63,937 bases of DNA from Scytonema sp. UIC 10036 (GCF_009725235.1 NZ_WJFC01000061.1:1-63937); one strand, 5' to 3'. Positions 52,492-62,799 are shown, numbered from the stretch's first letter. Numbers and translations: made by a program. The notes: generated by a model from the sequence alone, not told the origin.

Positions 52492-53211
52492 TTAAGCTGC
52501 TTGCTTTTTGCGGCTGTAACCTAAACCTGCAACTGCTATCAATGCGATCGCACCAATTGTACCTGGTTCGGGTACGCTTGTCTTAGACGAACCCCCTACT
52601 TTAAATTGGTATGCCAGTTGAGAGTTTCTTGGTGGAGTTGTACCTGACCAAAACAATTTTGTCTGACCTGTCAGCACAAAGGGAGTGCTAATGTCACTAA
52701 CTCTAAGATAATCTACATCTGAAGCAATACCCAAAGAAGAAGAGTCTAACGCTCCAATACTTGTACCATTCAACACTAAGTTACTCAAACTAACAGTGCT
52801 ATTTCGTGAAGCAAAGGTACGGATGAAAATATCGCTCACCAAACCATTAAAAGCATTGCTGGACAAAGTCTGACCGCCAACAACATATTTAACACTGTTA
52901 CCCGTGTATTCCAGACTGAAGTCTACTGGCTGATTGTTAACCCAAGTATACTGTTGTTGCTCAACAGGCAGACCACCTTGCTGAATATCATTATTAATAC
53001 TCAGTTCATAAGTAGCAAGACCCCCAAGATCGCCAATTCGACCTTCAGCAACAAACTTTTCGGAAAATTGCCCTTGCTTGATGAGATTTTCAAAGTCCAT
53101 ATCTGTGAAATTAGGGTTCTGACTGAGTGTTAGGGCTTTTGCTGGGTTTGGCGCTGCACACAGTCCAAGGGTCACTAGACCAAAAATCAGAAGCAGTGTC
53201 CGTTGAATCAT
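52492..53211 (-). CDS. PEP-CTERM sorted exported protein
   Basis: A 239-aa protein with an N-terminal signal peptide (MIQRTLLLIFGLVTLGLCAA) and a C-terminal sorting signal: SVPEPGTIGAIALIAVAGLG followed by YSRKK. Such proteins pass through the exosortase/EpsH pathway and become extracellular or surface-linked. The mature part is beta-rich with many Ser, Asn and Gly (SLSNLVLNGTSIGALDSSSL) and has no catalytic motif. A truncated paralogue lies upstream at 53457-53790. No exosortase gene is in the window. Confidence 0.9.
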   Translation of the reverse strand: MIQRTLLLIFGLVTLGLCAAPNPAKALTLSQNPNFTDMDFENLIKQGQFSEKFVAEGRIGDLGGLATYELSINNDIQQGGLPVEQQQYTWVNNQPVDFSLEYTGNSVKYVVGGQTLSSNAFNGLVSDIFIRTFASRNSTVSLSNLVLNGTSIGALDSSSLGIASDVDYLRVSDISTPFVLTGQTKLFWSGTTPPRNSQLAYQFKVGGSSKTSVPEPGTIGAIALIAVAGLGYSRKKQAA

Positions 53212-53456
53212 TTGCTTGTCTCAATAAAAATAGGGTTTCCTAGAAATTACTGATGACTACAGCTTTCCTCACCGCTTTTACATGAAACTTTAACAGAACT
53301 TCTTAATACTGGTACAAATTCTGCAGCCTTTTTACTAAAAACTTCATTCTTTCATGAAATTATTAAAATTATTCTATTTCAAAAACACGGCTTCTTGAAC
53401 AAACCGTGTTGGTAAATTTAAAATTTATTGTAGTTAAGCGGCTCACCTAAAAGTAA

Positions 53457-53790
53457 TTAAGCGCTTTTACGTCGTTTGTAACCTACACCCGCAAATGTTG
53501 CTAATGCAATGGCAGCAAGTGTACTGGGTTCAGGGACACTTGTAGTTTTTGGAGAATTTCCAACTTTGATTTGATAGGCGAGATTTGACTGACTAAGCCT
53601 TTCATCTTCCCAACTCATGGCTACTTTACCAGTCAATTTAAAACCAGCAGATATTTTACTGAGTTGGATATAATCTGTGTCACTGCTAGTGGCTGTACCA
53701 AAAGAGGATAAATTTGCAATTGCCTTTCCTTGACTATTTGCCGATTCATAAAACAAAAGGTCAGTCAGCTTAACTGCATTCTTTATTCGT
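53457..53790 (-). pseudogene. Truncated PEP-CTERM protein paralogue
   Basis: The C-terminal part (SSDTDYIQLSKISAGFKLTG, then SNLAYQIKVGNSPKTTSVPE) matches the protein at 52492-53211 (SDVDYLRVSDISTPFVLTGQ, NSQLAYQFKVGGSSKTSVPE), ending with its own PEP-CTERM signal. Reading upstream, homology continues (IKNAVKLTDLLFYES) to an in-frame stop near 53795, and no signal peptide exists. The 5' half is gone; the gene is a remnant. Confidence 0.8.
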
Positions 53791-54042
53791 AACAGCTATT
53801 TAACGAGTAAAAATACGTGAGTTCGATGAAGTCAAAACGAACCTCACCCCAAACCCGTCTCCCTGTAAGGAGAGGAGCTTCAAAGCCCCAGCGAAACGTT
53901 GTTCCTCCCCTTCCTGTTAGTCTATGCATTGGTTAGATCTTTCTTTACAATCTTGAAACCCTTGTCTCACCGTCCACCGCACTGCTGACAAAATTAGGCT
54001 GATTCTTCTCGCAAAAAACTCTATTTCTATTGAGAATTAACG

Positions 54043-54102
54043 CCAAAAGTCTATAGTCGAGAGGCACATATTTGTGAATAACTCTCGACTATAGACTTTT
54101 GG
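54043..54102. repeat. 21-bp perfect inverted repeat
   Basis: Positions 54043-54063 and 54082-54102 are exact reverse complements (AAAAGTCTATAGTCGAGAG is part of the left arm), separated by 18 bases. It lies just downstream of the glycosyltransferase gene. It is unusually long for a simple terminator and lacks a T-run. Confidence 0.8.
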
Positions 54103-54157
54103 TTCTTTAATGCACACAACCAGCGATACGCCTTTAGGTGTATCGCTTCGCTTATCG

Positions 54158-55459
54158 CTAACTTACTAAAATTGCTTCTTGTGGTAATTTCTCAGAACTT
54201 TCTTTCCGGGCTTTTTCAAAACTTGCCGATGAAATTTGAGAGTAAAGCTGACTCAATTGAGATGCTACTCCATCCCAACTAAATTTAGTTTCAACTCGCT
54301 GTCTACCTCCTTGACCCCATTTATCCCGCAACTGTGGATGGCTGAGAATTTGGTCAATTGCAGCAGAGAAAGCTGTTGGATCTTGTGGTGTTGCTAATAA
54401 ACCAGTTTCTTCTGGTACAACGGTAAATTGAAGTCCACCAACGTCACTAGCGACTACTGGTGTACCACTCGCCATAGCTTCAATCGCTACGAGTCCGAAA
54501 GGTTCATAGTGACTGGGGACAACGCAAACATCAGCAGCAGCGTAATAGTATGGCAGAATTTCTTGACTGAGGCGACCTGGAAAGGTTGTGAAATCGCTCA
54601 TACCTAACTCAGCAACAATGCTCTCAATGCGATCGCGTTCTATCCCATCACTATGACCGGGACGGCTTCCACCACCTATAATCAGTTGAAGCTTGTCAGA
54701 TGCGCGAAACTGAGATTGACCAACCGCACGCACCAACGTTTCTATACCTTTGCGTGGATCGAAACGACCTACATAAAGCACAAGTTTAGCTTCAGGGTCA
54801 ATACCCAATGCTGCTCTTGCGGCTTGTCGGTCAACACAACCAAACCGCCGAATGTCAGTACCGCAGGGAATAATATCAATAGTGCCTTTTGTAGAAACAA
54901 GAGTTCGCATATGTTCTTTTTCTTGCGGACTCGTGGCTACAATGCGCTCTGCAGTCTCCAAAACTTGCTTCTCCACTGCTAACCGAGTGCTGGCGATCGG
55001 AGGAATCGTGTCTATTGTGTTGTACTTAACGACTCCTAGAGAGTGGTAGGTATGAACCTGTTTGCTCCCTTGGATCTCCTTCAACTGCATTCCAACCCAG
55101 CTAGAGAGCCAATAGTTTGTATGAACCAGAGGATACACGTAATTGTTCTCCTGCTGAAATTTGAGGAAGTTGTCCACAAATTCTGGCAAGTAACCAAATA
55201 GATTATCTCGTGGCACAAATTCAACAGCACCAGCTTCTAGCCGAATTGTTCGACAATTGAGGCTGTGTTGAACTATTGTTTCTTGCTCTGTACTAATTTT
55301 GCGGGTAAACATATCAACCTGCCACCCCAATCTAGCCAGTGCTTCTCCCACTTGGCACACGTAAACGTTCTGTCCTCCAGCCTCTTCTTTCCCAATTTCA
55401 ATCGCCGGGTCGCCGTGGACTGAAATTAAGGCGATGCGTTGCTCAGTTCTAGAGTTCAT
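54158..55459 (-). CDS. GT4 family glycosyltransferase (sucrose-synthase/SPS-like)
   Basis: A 433-aa retaining glycosyltransferase with GT-B fold. The N-terminal domain has the donor-side loop EAGGQNVYVCQVGEALARLG typical of sucrose-phosphate synthase-like GT4 enzymes, and the C-terminal domain has VGRFDPRKGIETLV and the E-x7-E motif in EPFGLVAIEAMASGTPVVAS. The sugar donor and acceptor cannot be told; the relationship to sucrose enzymes or to cell-surface polysaccharide enzymes is open. The start is ATG at 55459. It stands alone, with a long AT-rich upstream region and a long palindrome downstream. Confidence 0.88.
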   Translation of the reverse strand: MNSRTEQRIALISVHGDPAIEIGKEEAGGQNVYVCQVGEALARLGWQVDMFTRKISTEQETIVQHSLNCRTIRLEAGAVEFVPRDNLFGYLPEFVDNFLKFQQENNYVYPLVHTNYWLSSWVGMQLKEIQGSKQVHTYHSLGVVKYNTIDTIPPIASTRLAVEKQVLETAERIVATSPQEKEHMRTLVSTKGTIDIIPCGTDIRRFGCVDRQAARAALGIDPEAKLVLYVGRFDPRKGIETLVRAVGQSQFRASDKLQLIIGGGSRPGHSDGIERDRIESIVAELGMSDFTTFPGRLSQEILPYYYAAADVCVVPSHYEPFGLVAIEAMASGTPVVASDVGGLQFTVVPEETGLLATPQDPTAFSAAIDQILSHPQLRDKWGQGGRQRVETKFSWDGVASQLSQLYSQISSASFEKARKESSEKLPQEAILVS

Positions 55460-56301
55460 AGTTTGTTGGTGTTTTTCTTACGAAAGGTCTTCGGCACATC
55501 TGAGTTTGCTCTTAGCCTTCAACCTCGTTTATAGAATTTTTATTATTCTTCATTTTAATTTAATATGCAATACATTTTTATACATCTACTCACAGAAGTA
55601 GAATTTTTTTTACGTACTTTCATTTAAATTCTTTATACTTTAAGCTCTATATTTTTAGCTAATACACCCAATAAGTAATCTAAATATTTGTAATTTCAAT
55701 TACACTTATTAGTTTTTCTATCTACTTCGTGCCATCACCACAAAGCTTATTGTCAAGCAAAAATTTCCAAACATAGTATTTTTTAATACATAATCTGATG
55801 ATAGTTTCACTACAGCTTATAGAAGAAATGTCAATATAGCTTTGTAAAATAACCTTCGACTCTTCCTTTAGAATTTTTCCGAACAACTTTTGGCCGTGCG
55901 CCAGTTGTTTAAATTTATACTATTTTCTTCGTCTGCCAAAAACTTATTTTCTTTATTTAGACAGTATAATAAGACACTTTATTTTTTTCAAAAATAGTTT
56001 ACAGCCATTTTCAGGTAAATAGACCACACCCGTAGGGAGTCATTGTTAGATGACTTTAAAGCGACAAATGGCAGGGGTGCGAATGAAATGTCTGAACAGT
56101 TTGCTAGTAGATATAAACCTGTGCAGTTACAGTTAACCAATCTTTTTGGAAGAATATCTTAAAATATCAGTCTTTTAGCCGCGTCAGACGTAAAATATAT
56201 TGTACCTCTAGCATTGCACTTTTAGAAAGAATGCTTTCTTGCTTGATGTACCAGCAGTCAGGCAAAAAAAGAAACAGATGCCAAAATTGACCTGAACTAG
56301 T
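55460..56301. other. AT-rich non-coding region
   Basis: About 840 bases with no gene supported on either strand; strongly AT-rich to 56000. A segment near 56070 (GGGGTGCGAATGA) is echoed near 57312 (GGTGTGCGAATGG), possibly by chance. It should contain the promoter of the glycosyltransferase gene. Confidence 0.5.
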
Positions 56302-56613
56302 GCGAGATGCACTTCGCTTTACTCGCTTCGCTATCGCGACTGCTGAAAGAATTTGCTCAACCCCCTACTGTGTTTCTAGCAAGGATAAGGTCATTCGTTG
56401 TGAATTTTACCCACACAGTACACACAATAGCCCTGCATTTAAAACTGAGTTGTTTTTTTAACTGCAAAACAAGCTGCGCCTGATTAGCTACTTTGGTTGG
56501 GTGCTAGGTTCAGAACGCAAGCCTATTCGCAAGAGAAAAAAGTACAGCCAGTAATTGCTGTTTTTCCAACAGTTGCGACAGCGAAGCGAGTAAGCCGAAG
56601 CGCATCTCGCACA
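56302..56613. mobile_element. Element bounded by about 39-bp imperfect inverted repeats
   Basis: Left arm GTGCGAGATGCACTTCGCTT and right arm reverse complement GTGCGAGATGCGCTTCGGCT continue into TACTCGCTTCGCT on both sides. Between them about 230 bp include a short basic frame (FGWVLGSERKPIRKRKKYSQ and stop at 56552) that could be the end of a lost transposase. Its function and origin are inferred only. Confidence 0.6.
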
Positions 56614-56740
56614 TAATTTGGTTAAAAGATTCCCAAAGCTAAATAGCTAAGGGACTTCATAACGATACGGTCAAAATAACCCCAGCATCTCTTAGCAATT
56701 TCAAATCAAAATCTGATTTTTAATTGACCTGGAGGGAGAA

Positions 56741-57256
56741 CTAACTTGTAGTCTGTGCAGCCAGCATTTGCTTGAGTTTTTCCAACTGATTAGCCCAGCG
56801 AGGATCTGGACGAATAGTGTCATCCGTGTTTCCAGATGCCGTTGGAACATTCTCTCTAGTACCGCCGCCACGACGGGACTTCTTAGAGCTTTTTTCTTTA
56901 CGGTTACCACCCTCTTTTTGTACGGGGGCTGCATGAGTGCTTCCACCTTGACTTGGTGCTTTAGCCGCACTTGGTTGCTCCTCTGCTCCTTCTTCTCCAC
57001 CTTTAGTACGAGGTAGAGCTTTCTCAAGTTTGATAGCAGATTCTTTGAACAAGAAACCATTGTATTTTTCAATAATTTGGTCTGCTTGCTCGTCATTATT
57101 GACCGTCAGAAAACCAAAACCCCGGCATTTGCCAGTTTTGCGGTCTTTAATCAGCTTAGTTGTGACAGCATCACCTTCAGCTGAAAAGACGGCTTGTAAT
57201 TCTTGACGATCTATTTCTTCTTTTGGCAAATTGCCTATGTATAGGCGAACGGACAT
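56741..57256 (-). CDS. rbp: RRM-type RNA-binding protein with long charged tail
   Basis: A 171-aa protein. The N-terminal RRM holds RNP2 (LYIGNL) and RNP1 (KCRGFGFLTV), as in cyanobacterial cold-related Rbp proteins. Instead of a short Gly-rich end it has about 90 further residues: an acidic then basic low-complexity linker (KGGEEGAEEQPSAAKAPSQG; RKEKSSKKSRRGGGTRE) and a conserved-looking C-terminus (DPRWANQLEKLKQMLAAQ). The ATG at 57256 has GGAGG 8 bases upstream. A regulatory 5' leader may be present because the upstream region is over 500 bp. It probably binds mRNA, possibly at the thylakoid as some cyanobacterial Rbp proteins do. Confidence 0.9.
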   Translation of the reverse strand: MSVRLYIGNLPKEEIDRQELQAVFSAEGDAVTTKLIKDRKTGKCRGFGFLTVNNDEQADQIIEKYNGFLFKESAIKLEKALPRTKGGEEGAEEQPSAAKAPSQGGSTHAAPVQKEGGNRKEKSSKKSRRGGGTRENVPTASGNTDDTIRPDPRWANQLEKLKQMLAAQTTS

Positions 57257-57668
57257 GAAACATACCTCCAGATTTGACATTTGAATGAACGCGACCGGGC
57301 AAAAAACAGGGGCTGGTGTGCGAATGGGTAATAGATACTATCCACTAACATTGCCACAAACCAACCTTTTTACTCCAAACTATTAACCAATACAATACAG
57401 TTTTTCACCAAGATCAAGCTTCTTTAATACGAGAGCGCACACAACGCCAATAACACCTTTAGTCTAAAAATTTTGAATTTTACAGAGTATAGCTGCCACT
57501 GGACTTCTTCGTTCCCTTTTTATTCCGAAGAATGCAACACCATTCCCTACATTATCACGGTATTTTACACGTAGCTAGTTCAAGATAGACATTTCCAGCG
57601 ATTGCATAATCGCATAGTAACATAAAATACACTTTGTCTTCTACCATTTTGTGTTTTTGAAACAAAAA
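57257..57668. other. Intergenic region upstream of rbp
   Basis: Around 410 bases without a gene. It probably holds the rbp promoter and a long leader, but no -10 or cold-box motif could be placed with confidence. Confidence 0.45.
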
Positions 57669-57683
57669 CCAGCCAAGGGCTGG
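57669..57683 (-). terminator. Terminator for the degenerate M48 gene
   Basis: On the minus strand CCAGCC-CTT-GGCTGG is followed by TTTTTGTTT. It lies about 200 bp after the stop codon of the gene at 57882-60011, in a stretch made partly of tandem repeats. Confidence 0.75.
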
Positions 57684-57881
57684 CTGATTTTGTGCTGTGT
57701 TGGGAAAAAAAGGGAATAGATCGGCGCTTTACAGGTACACAGGTAACCAAGCTGGGACGCTAAGTTTGCCAATTGCAACCGTTATTGTAAATAAATGTAA
57801 CATCAAGTCCGGTGTTTTGCAACTTTTCTTTACACACTCTGAGAGTGCGTGGTTAGTTGTTAGTCGTTAGTGGAACAACTA

Positions 57882-60011
57882 CTAGCCCTTGAATAACACG
57901 TAAACTCCCCAAGCGTTCAGAACAATAGCCAGGATTATAGAATAAATTGGATGATAACTATTGACAATTTTGCCACTTTGAGTATTCAATGTGTGAACAT
58001 CTATCCAAGGTAATGCTCCTTTTCTAAACCAACCTGTAACGGTAATCCGGCGACCAATTAAGTCTTGGGTGTGAAGTTCTTCCCCAACTTGGGGAAGGTG
58101 ATGTAATTTTAGGAGACTTGTGCTAGTTTGCAGTATTAAATCTTGCCCTAAAAAGTTACTATTACCTCGACGCCCTAAAAGTTTACCAACAAGACGTACT
58201 GGTGTACTGTCAGCAGGAAGACTGGCGGGATTCGCAAGCAAAACCGGGAGTCGGTCATCAGTTTGCACGTTTATAGACTTAATTTCGGGAAAAATAGCAT
58301 TTATCCGCACGATGATGCCAATACCAATGCAAATTAGCAAGCAGCCCGTAACATAAGAGGTATTGTCATATATCCACTTTAAGTTTAAAAACTTGAGAGT
58401 ATAGGCTGTTTGCCACACTATCCAAATCAAAACAGCAAACACGATACCCGCAGGAATCCCCAAAAAAGGCGCAATTTGAAAAAGAAAGGACTGGCGCTTG
58501 ACCCTTAAAGACTTTTGGTTTTCCATATTTAATTCTGTCTCTAAATGCCAAAGACGGGCAATTGATGTTAAGTGTTGTAAGCGATCGCCAATCATTGGAT
58601 GAGTTTTATTAAAAATAAACCACCATCGATAGGGGTTAAGAGTATCCCACATTAAAAATGATTCAAAGGTTGTGTGAGGCGCAATACTTCCCAAAGAAAT
58701 ACTTTGTTGATAGCCCACTGGTACCATGATATTCAAGCTTTCTAATTGCCAACAAGTCTGTTCTTTTTTTTGAATATCGCTAGCAATCCCAATAGCAATT
58801 TTAAGTAATCCACGGACAAGACCATTGGGGTTACCAGTGATGTCAACAGCAATGCGATCGCTATAGTAATGACGAAGCTGAGACAACCATATAGAAGTTC
58901 CAGTTAACAAACACCAAATTCCATAGGCAAAGCTTGCTATATAAGCCAAAGCCATTCGCAAAGGTATTATTTTTCTGTTATCTCCCCAGATAGCAATTTG
59001 TTGATAGAGTAGGTAGAAAGGAATTGTAACTAATAATACCAAAGACATGACAACAAAATCCCAATGAGCAATATGCCCGAGTGTGCGTGCGTAGATAGCA
59101 GCAATTTCATCTTCAGCTAATTGCTCTAACAAACCCTGACTGACGACAATTCGCGCAGTCCGGGGTAAATTTCCATATGTTATTATTATCGGAGCAGATA
59201 GAGGTAAAATCTCCAGTTTTGGAAACTGCCAACCTTGCTGCTGACAGTACCGTTGCAGTACCCGAACCGCTTCCTGACTGTATTTATTTAAAGCATCTTT
59301 GTTAAATTCTCTTTGGCAATAAAAGTTTGTTAAAAGTCCATCAAGCAACCAAGGTGATAACCCGATTAAAACGAACAGGGTTAAGAGTAAAAAAAATGTA
59401 GGATCTGCGTATAAAAGTTGTATTGGCTCAAGATACGGTAAGTTCATTAACGTGCTGTTGATCGATTGCATCGCAAAGATCAACAATTCCCGCATTATCC
59501 AAAATAGAGCAATAAATGTTCCAGCTTGCAGCAACCAAAAGGCAATTAAATTTAGCTTTTGTAGGGGTTGCCAAGACTTGGCTCTTGGCGACTGTTTCCA
59601 GTAAATCGGGAGCGGTTTTATCGGTTCCCTGATAGCCACAGGAGGAGGATCGGGGGGAGTGGAGGGAGTAGACAAGGGAGAGGGGGTAGACAAGGAAGCA
59701 GGTTCTACCTTGTCCCCCTTGTCCCCTTGTCCCGTTTTACTAGGTTTTGTTAGTTGCTTTAGAGTCCGTTGTGCCCACTCTCGTACTTGAGAATTATGAC
59801 TTTGAGTGAGAGTTTCACAAAGAGTTCGCGCTTCTAGAGTATTGCCACTGCGTGTGTGTGCTACAACTAAACCTACCTTCGCTTGTAAGCCAGCATTGCT
59901 GTCGCCTTCTCTTGTTGCGACTGCTTTTAAAGTCGCGATCGCACTCTGATAATTTCCTTGCTTAAGGATGTTTAAACCAGCCTCCAAAGAAGGTTCAGAT
60001 TGTGAAGGCAT
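57882..60011 (-). CDS. M48-like membrane protein with lost zinc motif
   Basis: A 709-aa multi-pass protein. Residues 1-95 are TPR-like (GLNILKQGNYQSAIATLKAV), then a Pro/Ser-rich linker, several membrane helices, and an M48/HtpX-type peptidase region. Where active enzymes have HELGH, this protein reads RTLGH in IYARTLGHIAHWDF, so the first His and the Glu are gone. The later ExxxD glutamate is also absent (HYYSDRIAVDITG). It should not be a peptidase in the normal way. A C-terminal membrane pair and an OB-like domain (VRLVGKLLGRRGNSNFLGQD) follow. It may be a scaffold or regulator; the exact role is unknown. Confidence 0.8.
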   Translation of the reverse strand: MPSQSEPSLEAGLNILKQGNYQSAIATLKAVATREGDSNAGLQAKVGLVVAHTRSGNTLEARTLCETLTQSHNSQVREWAQRTLKQLTKPSKTGQGDKGDKVEPASLSTPSPLSTPSTPPDPPPVAIREPIKPLPIYWKQSPRAKSWQPLQKLNLIAFWLLQAGTFIALFWIMRELLIFAMQSINSTLMNLPYLEPIQLLYADPTFFLLLTLFVLIGLSPWLLDGLLTNFYCQREFNKDALNKYSQEAVRVLQRYCQQQGWQFPKLEILPLSAPIIITYGNLPRTARIVVSQGLLEQLAEDEIAAIYARTLGHIAHWDFVVMSLVLLVTIPFYLLYQQIAIWGDNRKIIPLRMALAYIASFAYGIWCLLTGTSIWLSQLRHYYSDRIAVDITGNPNGLVRGLLKIAIGIASDIQKKEQTCWQLESLNIMVPVGYQQSISLGSIAPHTTFESFLMWDTLNPYRWWFIFNKTHPMIGDRLQHLTSIARLWHLETELNMENQKSLRVKRQSFLFQIAPFLGIPAGIVFAVLIWIVWQTAYTLKFLNLKWIYDNTSYVTGCLLICIGIGIIVRINAIFPEIKSINVQTDDRLPVLLANPASLPADSTPVRLVGKLLGRRGNSNFLGQDLILQTSTSLLKLHHLPQVGEELHTQDLIGRRITVTGWFRKGALPWIDVHTLNTQSGKIVNSYHPIYSIILAIVLNAWGVYVLFKG

Positions 60012-60094
60012 AAAAATTTTCTCGCTCTAGTCTTACTGTAAAATACCCAGATTGAGACTTTATTTTAACGTTGGTGGGAAAAATTTCTTTGTTG

Positions 60095-60176
60095 GTAGAT
60101 AGTGGTTAGTGGTTAGTAGTTAATTGACGAACAACCAACAACCAACAACCAACAACTAACAACCAACAATCAACCA
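60095..60176. repeat. CAACCAACAACTAAC tandem repeats
   Basis: GTTAGTGGTTAGTAGTTAA units followed by AACAACCAACAACTAACAAC units downstream of prfC; STRR-type, non-coding, and able to pair with each other. Confidence 0.8.
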
Positions 60177-61805
60177 CTAACCCTCAGTCACTTGCTGTGT
60201 AGAAAAGACTGGTGCGATCGCGCTCAGTTTTAAATTAGGATGGTCTTCCAGCAATTGATGGCAATTCCATTCATTACGGAACAGTAACACTGGGCGTCCA
60301 AAGCTATCTTTGACTGTTGTTGTGTTAAACAAGCGTCCTATTGAGTTTAGCGCTTCCCAACCACCCTCTACCCAGCGAGCCACAGAGTACGGTAGTAATT
60401 CTAACAATGTTTCTACTCCGTACTCATTTTGCAAGCGAAATTGCACAACCTCAAATTGCAGTTGACCGACTGCGGCTAAGATTGGGTCGCGCTTAGCCTC
60501 ATCTACCGAGTACATAATTTGTACAGCCCCTTCTTCCCGCAACTCGGAAACGCCTTTTTGGAATTGTTTAAATTTAGAAGGGTTTGGATTGCGGAGAGTT
60601 GCAAATAATTCCGGGGAGAAATACGGAATCCCTTCATATTCTAATTTTTGTCCTGTATAAATTGTATCTCCTATAGCAAAAACACCGGGATTGTTCAAGC
60701 CAATAACGTCACCTGCATATGCAAAGTCAATGGATTCTCTTTCTTGAGCAAATAATTTTTGCGGACGAGACAAGCGGATAGTTCTGCCAGTACGGGCGTG
60801 ATTGACTGTCATGTCTTTTTCAAATTTACCCGTACAAACACGGACAAAGGCAACGCGATCGCGATGTTTCGGGTCCATATTCGCTTGTAGTTTAAACACA
60901 AATCCACTGAATTCCGGGTAAGTGGGCGGAATATCACCTGCTGTACTGTTGTGCGAACCCGGTCTTAAGGCACACTCAAGGAAGGAATTGAGGAATAACT
61001 GTACCCCAAAGTTGGTCATGGCACTACCAAAGAAGACGGGTGTCATTTTGCCTTGGTGTACCAATTCCAAATCTAGTTCCGGTCCTACCCCTTCTAACAG
61101 TTCTAAATCGTTTTTGAGTTGGTAGTAGAGGTCTTGCTCTAAGAGTTCCTCAATTCTGGCATCACCTAAATCAACTACGGTATCTACAGCTTCACGGCTA
61201 CCGTGGGCGCTTCTTTCAAATAAGTGAATTTGTTTTTGCTGACGGTCAAAAACACCTTTAAAGCGATCGCCCATCCCAATTGGCCAATTGACGGCATAAG
61301 TCTGCAAGCCTAATTCTTGCTCGATTTCGTCCAAAAGTTCCAAAGGTTCCCTTCCCGGACGGTCAAGTTTGTTAACAAATGTGAAGATAGGAATACCGCG
61401 CATCTTGCACACTTCAAACAACTTCCGTGTTTGTGGTTCCAAACCTTTCGCTGCGTCAATCAGCATGACCGCATTATCGGCTGCAGCTAGCGTGCGATAA
61501 GTATCTTCACTAAAATCTTGGTGTCCGGGAGTATCTAATAAATTAATTTGGCAATTCCGGTATTCAAACTGTAAAACTGTAGAGGTGATGGAAATACCCC
61601 GTTGTTGTTCCATTGCCATCCAGTCGGAAGTTGCCTTGCGCTGTGCTCGCCTTGCTTTCACTGCGCCTGCTTCGTGAATAGCACCCCCGTACAGCAGAAG
61701 TTTTTCGGTTAGTGTTGTTTTCCCGGCATCGGGGTGGGAGATAATTGCAAAGTTACGGCGACTTTCAACTGCTGTATGCAGTTCGGGCAGAAGTTCAGTT
61801 GACAT
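60177..61805 (-). CDS. prfC: Peptide chain release factor 3
   Basis: A 542-aa translational GTPase that recycles RF1/RF2 after termination. GTPase motifs: SHPDAGKTT (G1), [12 protein letters not shown] (switch region), [10 protein letters not shown] (G3) and NKLDRP (G4). The C-terminal part ([20 protein letters not shown]) matches RF3 and not EF-G. Length and start are normal. It lies alone on the minus strand with tandem repeats on its 3' side. Confidence 0.96.
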   Translation of the reverse strand: MSTELLPELHTAVESRRNFAIISHPDAGKTTLTEKLLLYGGAIHEAGAVKARRAQRKATSDWMAMEQQRGISITSTVLQFEYRNCQINLLDTPGHQDFSEDTYRTLAAADNAVMLIDAAKGLEPQTRKLFEVCKMRGIPIFTFVNKLDRPGREPLELLDEIEQELGLQTYAVNWPIGMGDRFKGVFDRQQKQIHLFERSAHGSREAVDTVVDLGDARIEELLEQDLYYQLKNDLELLEGVGPELDLELVHQGKMTPVFFGSAMTNFGVQLFLNSFLECALRPGSHNSTAGDIPPTYPEFSGFVFKLQANMDPKHRDRVAFVRVCTGKFEKDMTVNHARTGRTIRLSRPQKLFAQERESIDFAYAGDVIGLNNPGVFAIGDTIYTGQKLEYEGIPYFSPELFATLRNPNPSKFKQFQKGVSELREEGAVQIMYSVDEAKRDPILAAVGQLQFEVVQFRLQNEYGVETLLELLPYSVARWVEGGWEALNSIGRLFNTTTVKDSFGRPVLLFRNEWNCHQLLEDHPNLKLSAIAPVFSTQQVTEG

Positions 61806-62060
61806 ATCTGTTCAATGCTTGTAATTTAACTTAACTTTTTCCAACTTTAGCGAGTGTTTTAATATTAAGACAACAATGCTTGTGATAGGGTCTTATAGTA
61901 AGTGTTGAGCAATGGGTTCTTGTTACTGAGTAGAATTTATACATAAAAACATCAAACTCATTGCTTGTTCCTCAACGTTAATATCAAGTCTACTCATTAA
62001 ATTTGTCACTAGAACTCAAAACTCAGCACTTCAGTACTTTTAGATACAAGGGAGTGACAA

Positions 62061-62402
62061 ATGTACGACACGGATACGCGAAAGGTTTTATCAGCACTGT
62101 GTCATGGAGCAATTTTCTTCAATTTTCTGCTTCTCTCAATCGGTCTACCTATTACCATCCTGTTTACTACTCAAGATCCTGTTGTTAAGGAAAATGCCAA
62201 AGAAGCTATCAATTTCCACCTTAATGTATGGTTGTACGGAATTATAATCGGAGCCTTGATTTTAGCAAGCTTTGGTGTACTGGGTTTTGTCGGATTCTTC
62301 TGGTTCCTAGTTCATTGGGGACTGACAATTTGGGCACTTTTCCATGTTCTAAGCAATTCTGAAACAGCTTTCCGCTACCCCTTCATTTTCCGGATTGTCT
62401 AA
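62061..62402 (+). CDS. DUF4870 small membrane protein
   Basis: A 113-aa protein with three hydrophobic segments (IFFNFLLLSIGLPITILF, LYGIIIGALILASFGVLG, FWFLVHWGLTIWALFHVL) and the family pattern VVKENAKEAINFHLNVWLYG. DUF4870 proteins occur widely; function unknown. GGGAG lies about 8 bases before the ATG. Confidence 0.85.
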   Translation: MYDTDTRKVLSALCHGAIFFNFLLLSIGLPITILFTTQDPVVKENAKEAINFHLNVWLYGIIIGALILASFGVLGFVGFFWFLVHWGLTIWALFHVLSNSETAFRYPFIFRIV

Positions 62403-62799
62403 ACAATTGTCATTAGTCATTAGTTATTGGTCATTGGTCTTGTGTGTATAGAAATTCTATCTTATTTTTGAAATACACGTAGACACATAGGTAGGCTTTA
62501 GCCCTACCTAACTTATCCTATACATAAGTACAAAGAACCAGTAACAAATGACAAAGGACAAATGACTATTAATTTTTAATAAGTTTTTTAGTTAAGAAAT
62601 TCAGGGAACTTTTAAGATTTAAGGCTTATAGGCTAGCTGTAAAATACAAAATTGCCCCACAACATCATCAGCAGTAGGGCAGAGGAAGTTAAGCGCTTTC
62701 TGTAGTGTCTATGACTACAAAACGTTTTGACCTCGCCTTTGTGACGCTTTGTTTTGTGTCCATTATCCATGAATTTTTAGTTTGGGTTTACAAAACGTT
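62403..62799. other. Intergenic region with repeats upstream of hemB
   Basis: No gene. It holds GTCATTAGTCATTAGTTATTGG tandem units near 62410, a dispersed repeat fragment at 62467-62515 (TTTTTGAAATACACGTAG, GGCTTTAGCCC) that recalls 42169-42240, and a short tract near 62550. The hemB promoter should be near the 3' end. Confidence 0.55.

Noticed and set aside
56701..57096. Minus-strand frame of 131 codons inside the rbp gene
   Set aside because: It overlaps the RRM protein gene in another frame and has no family pattern.
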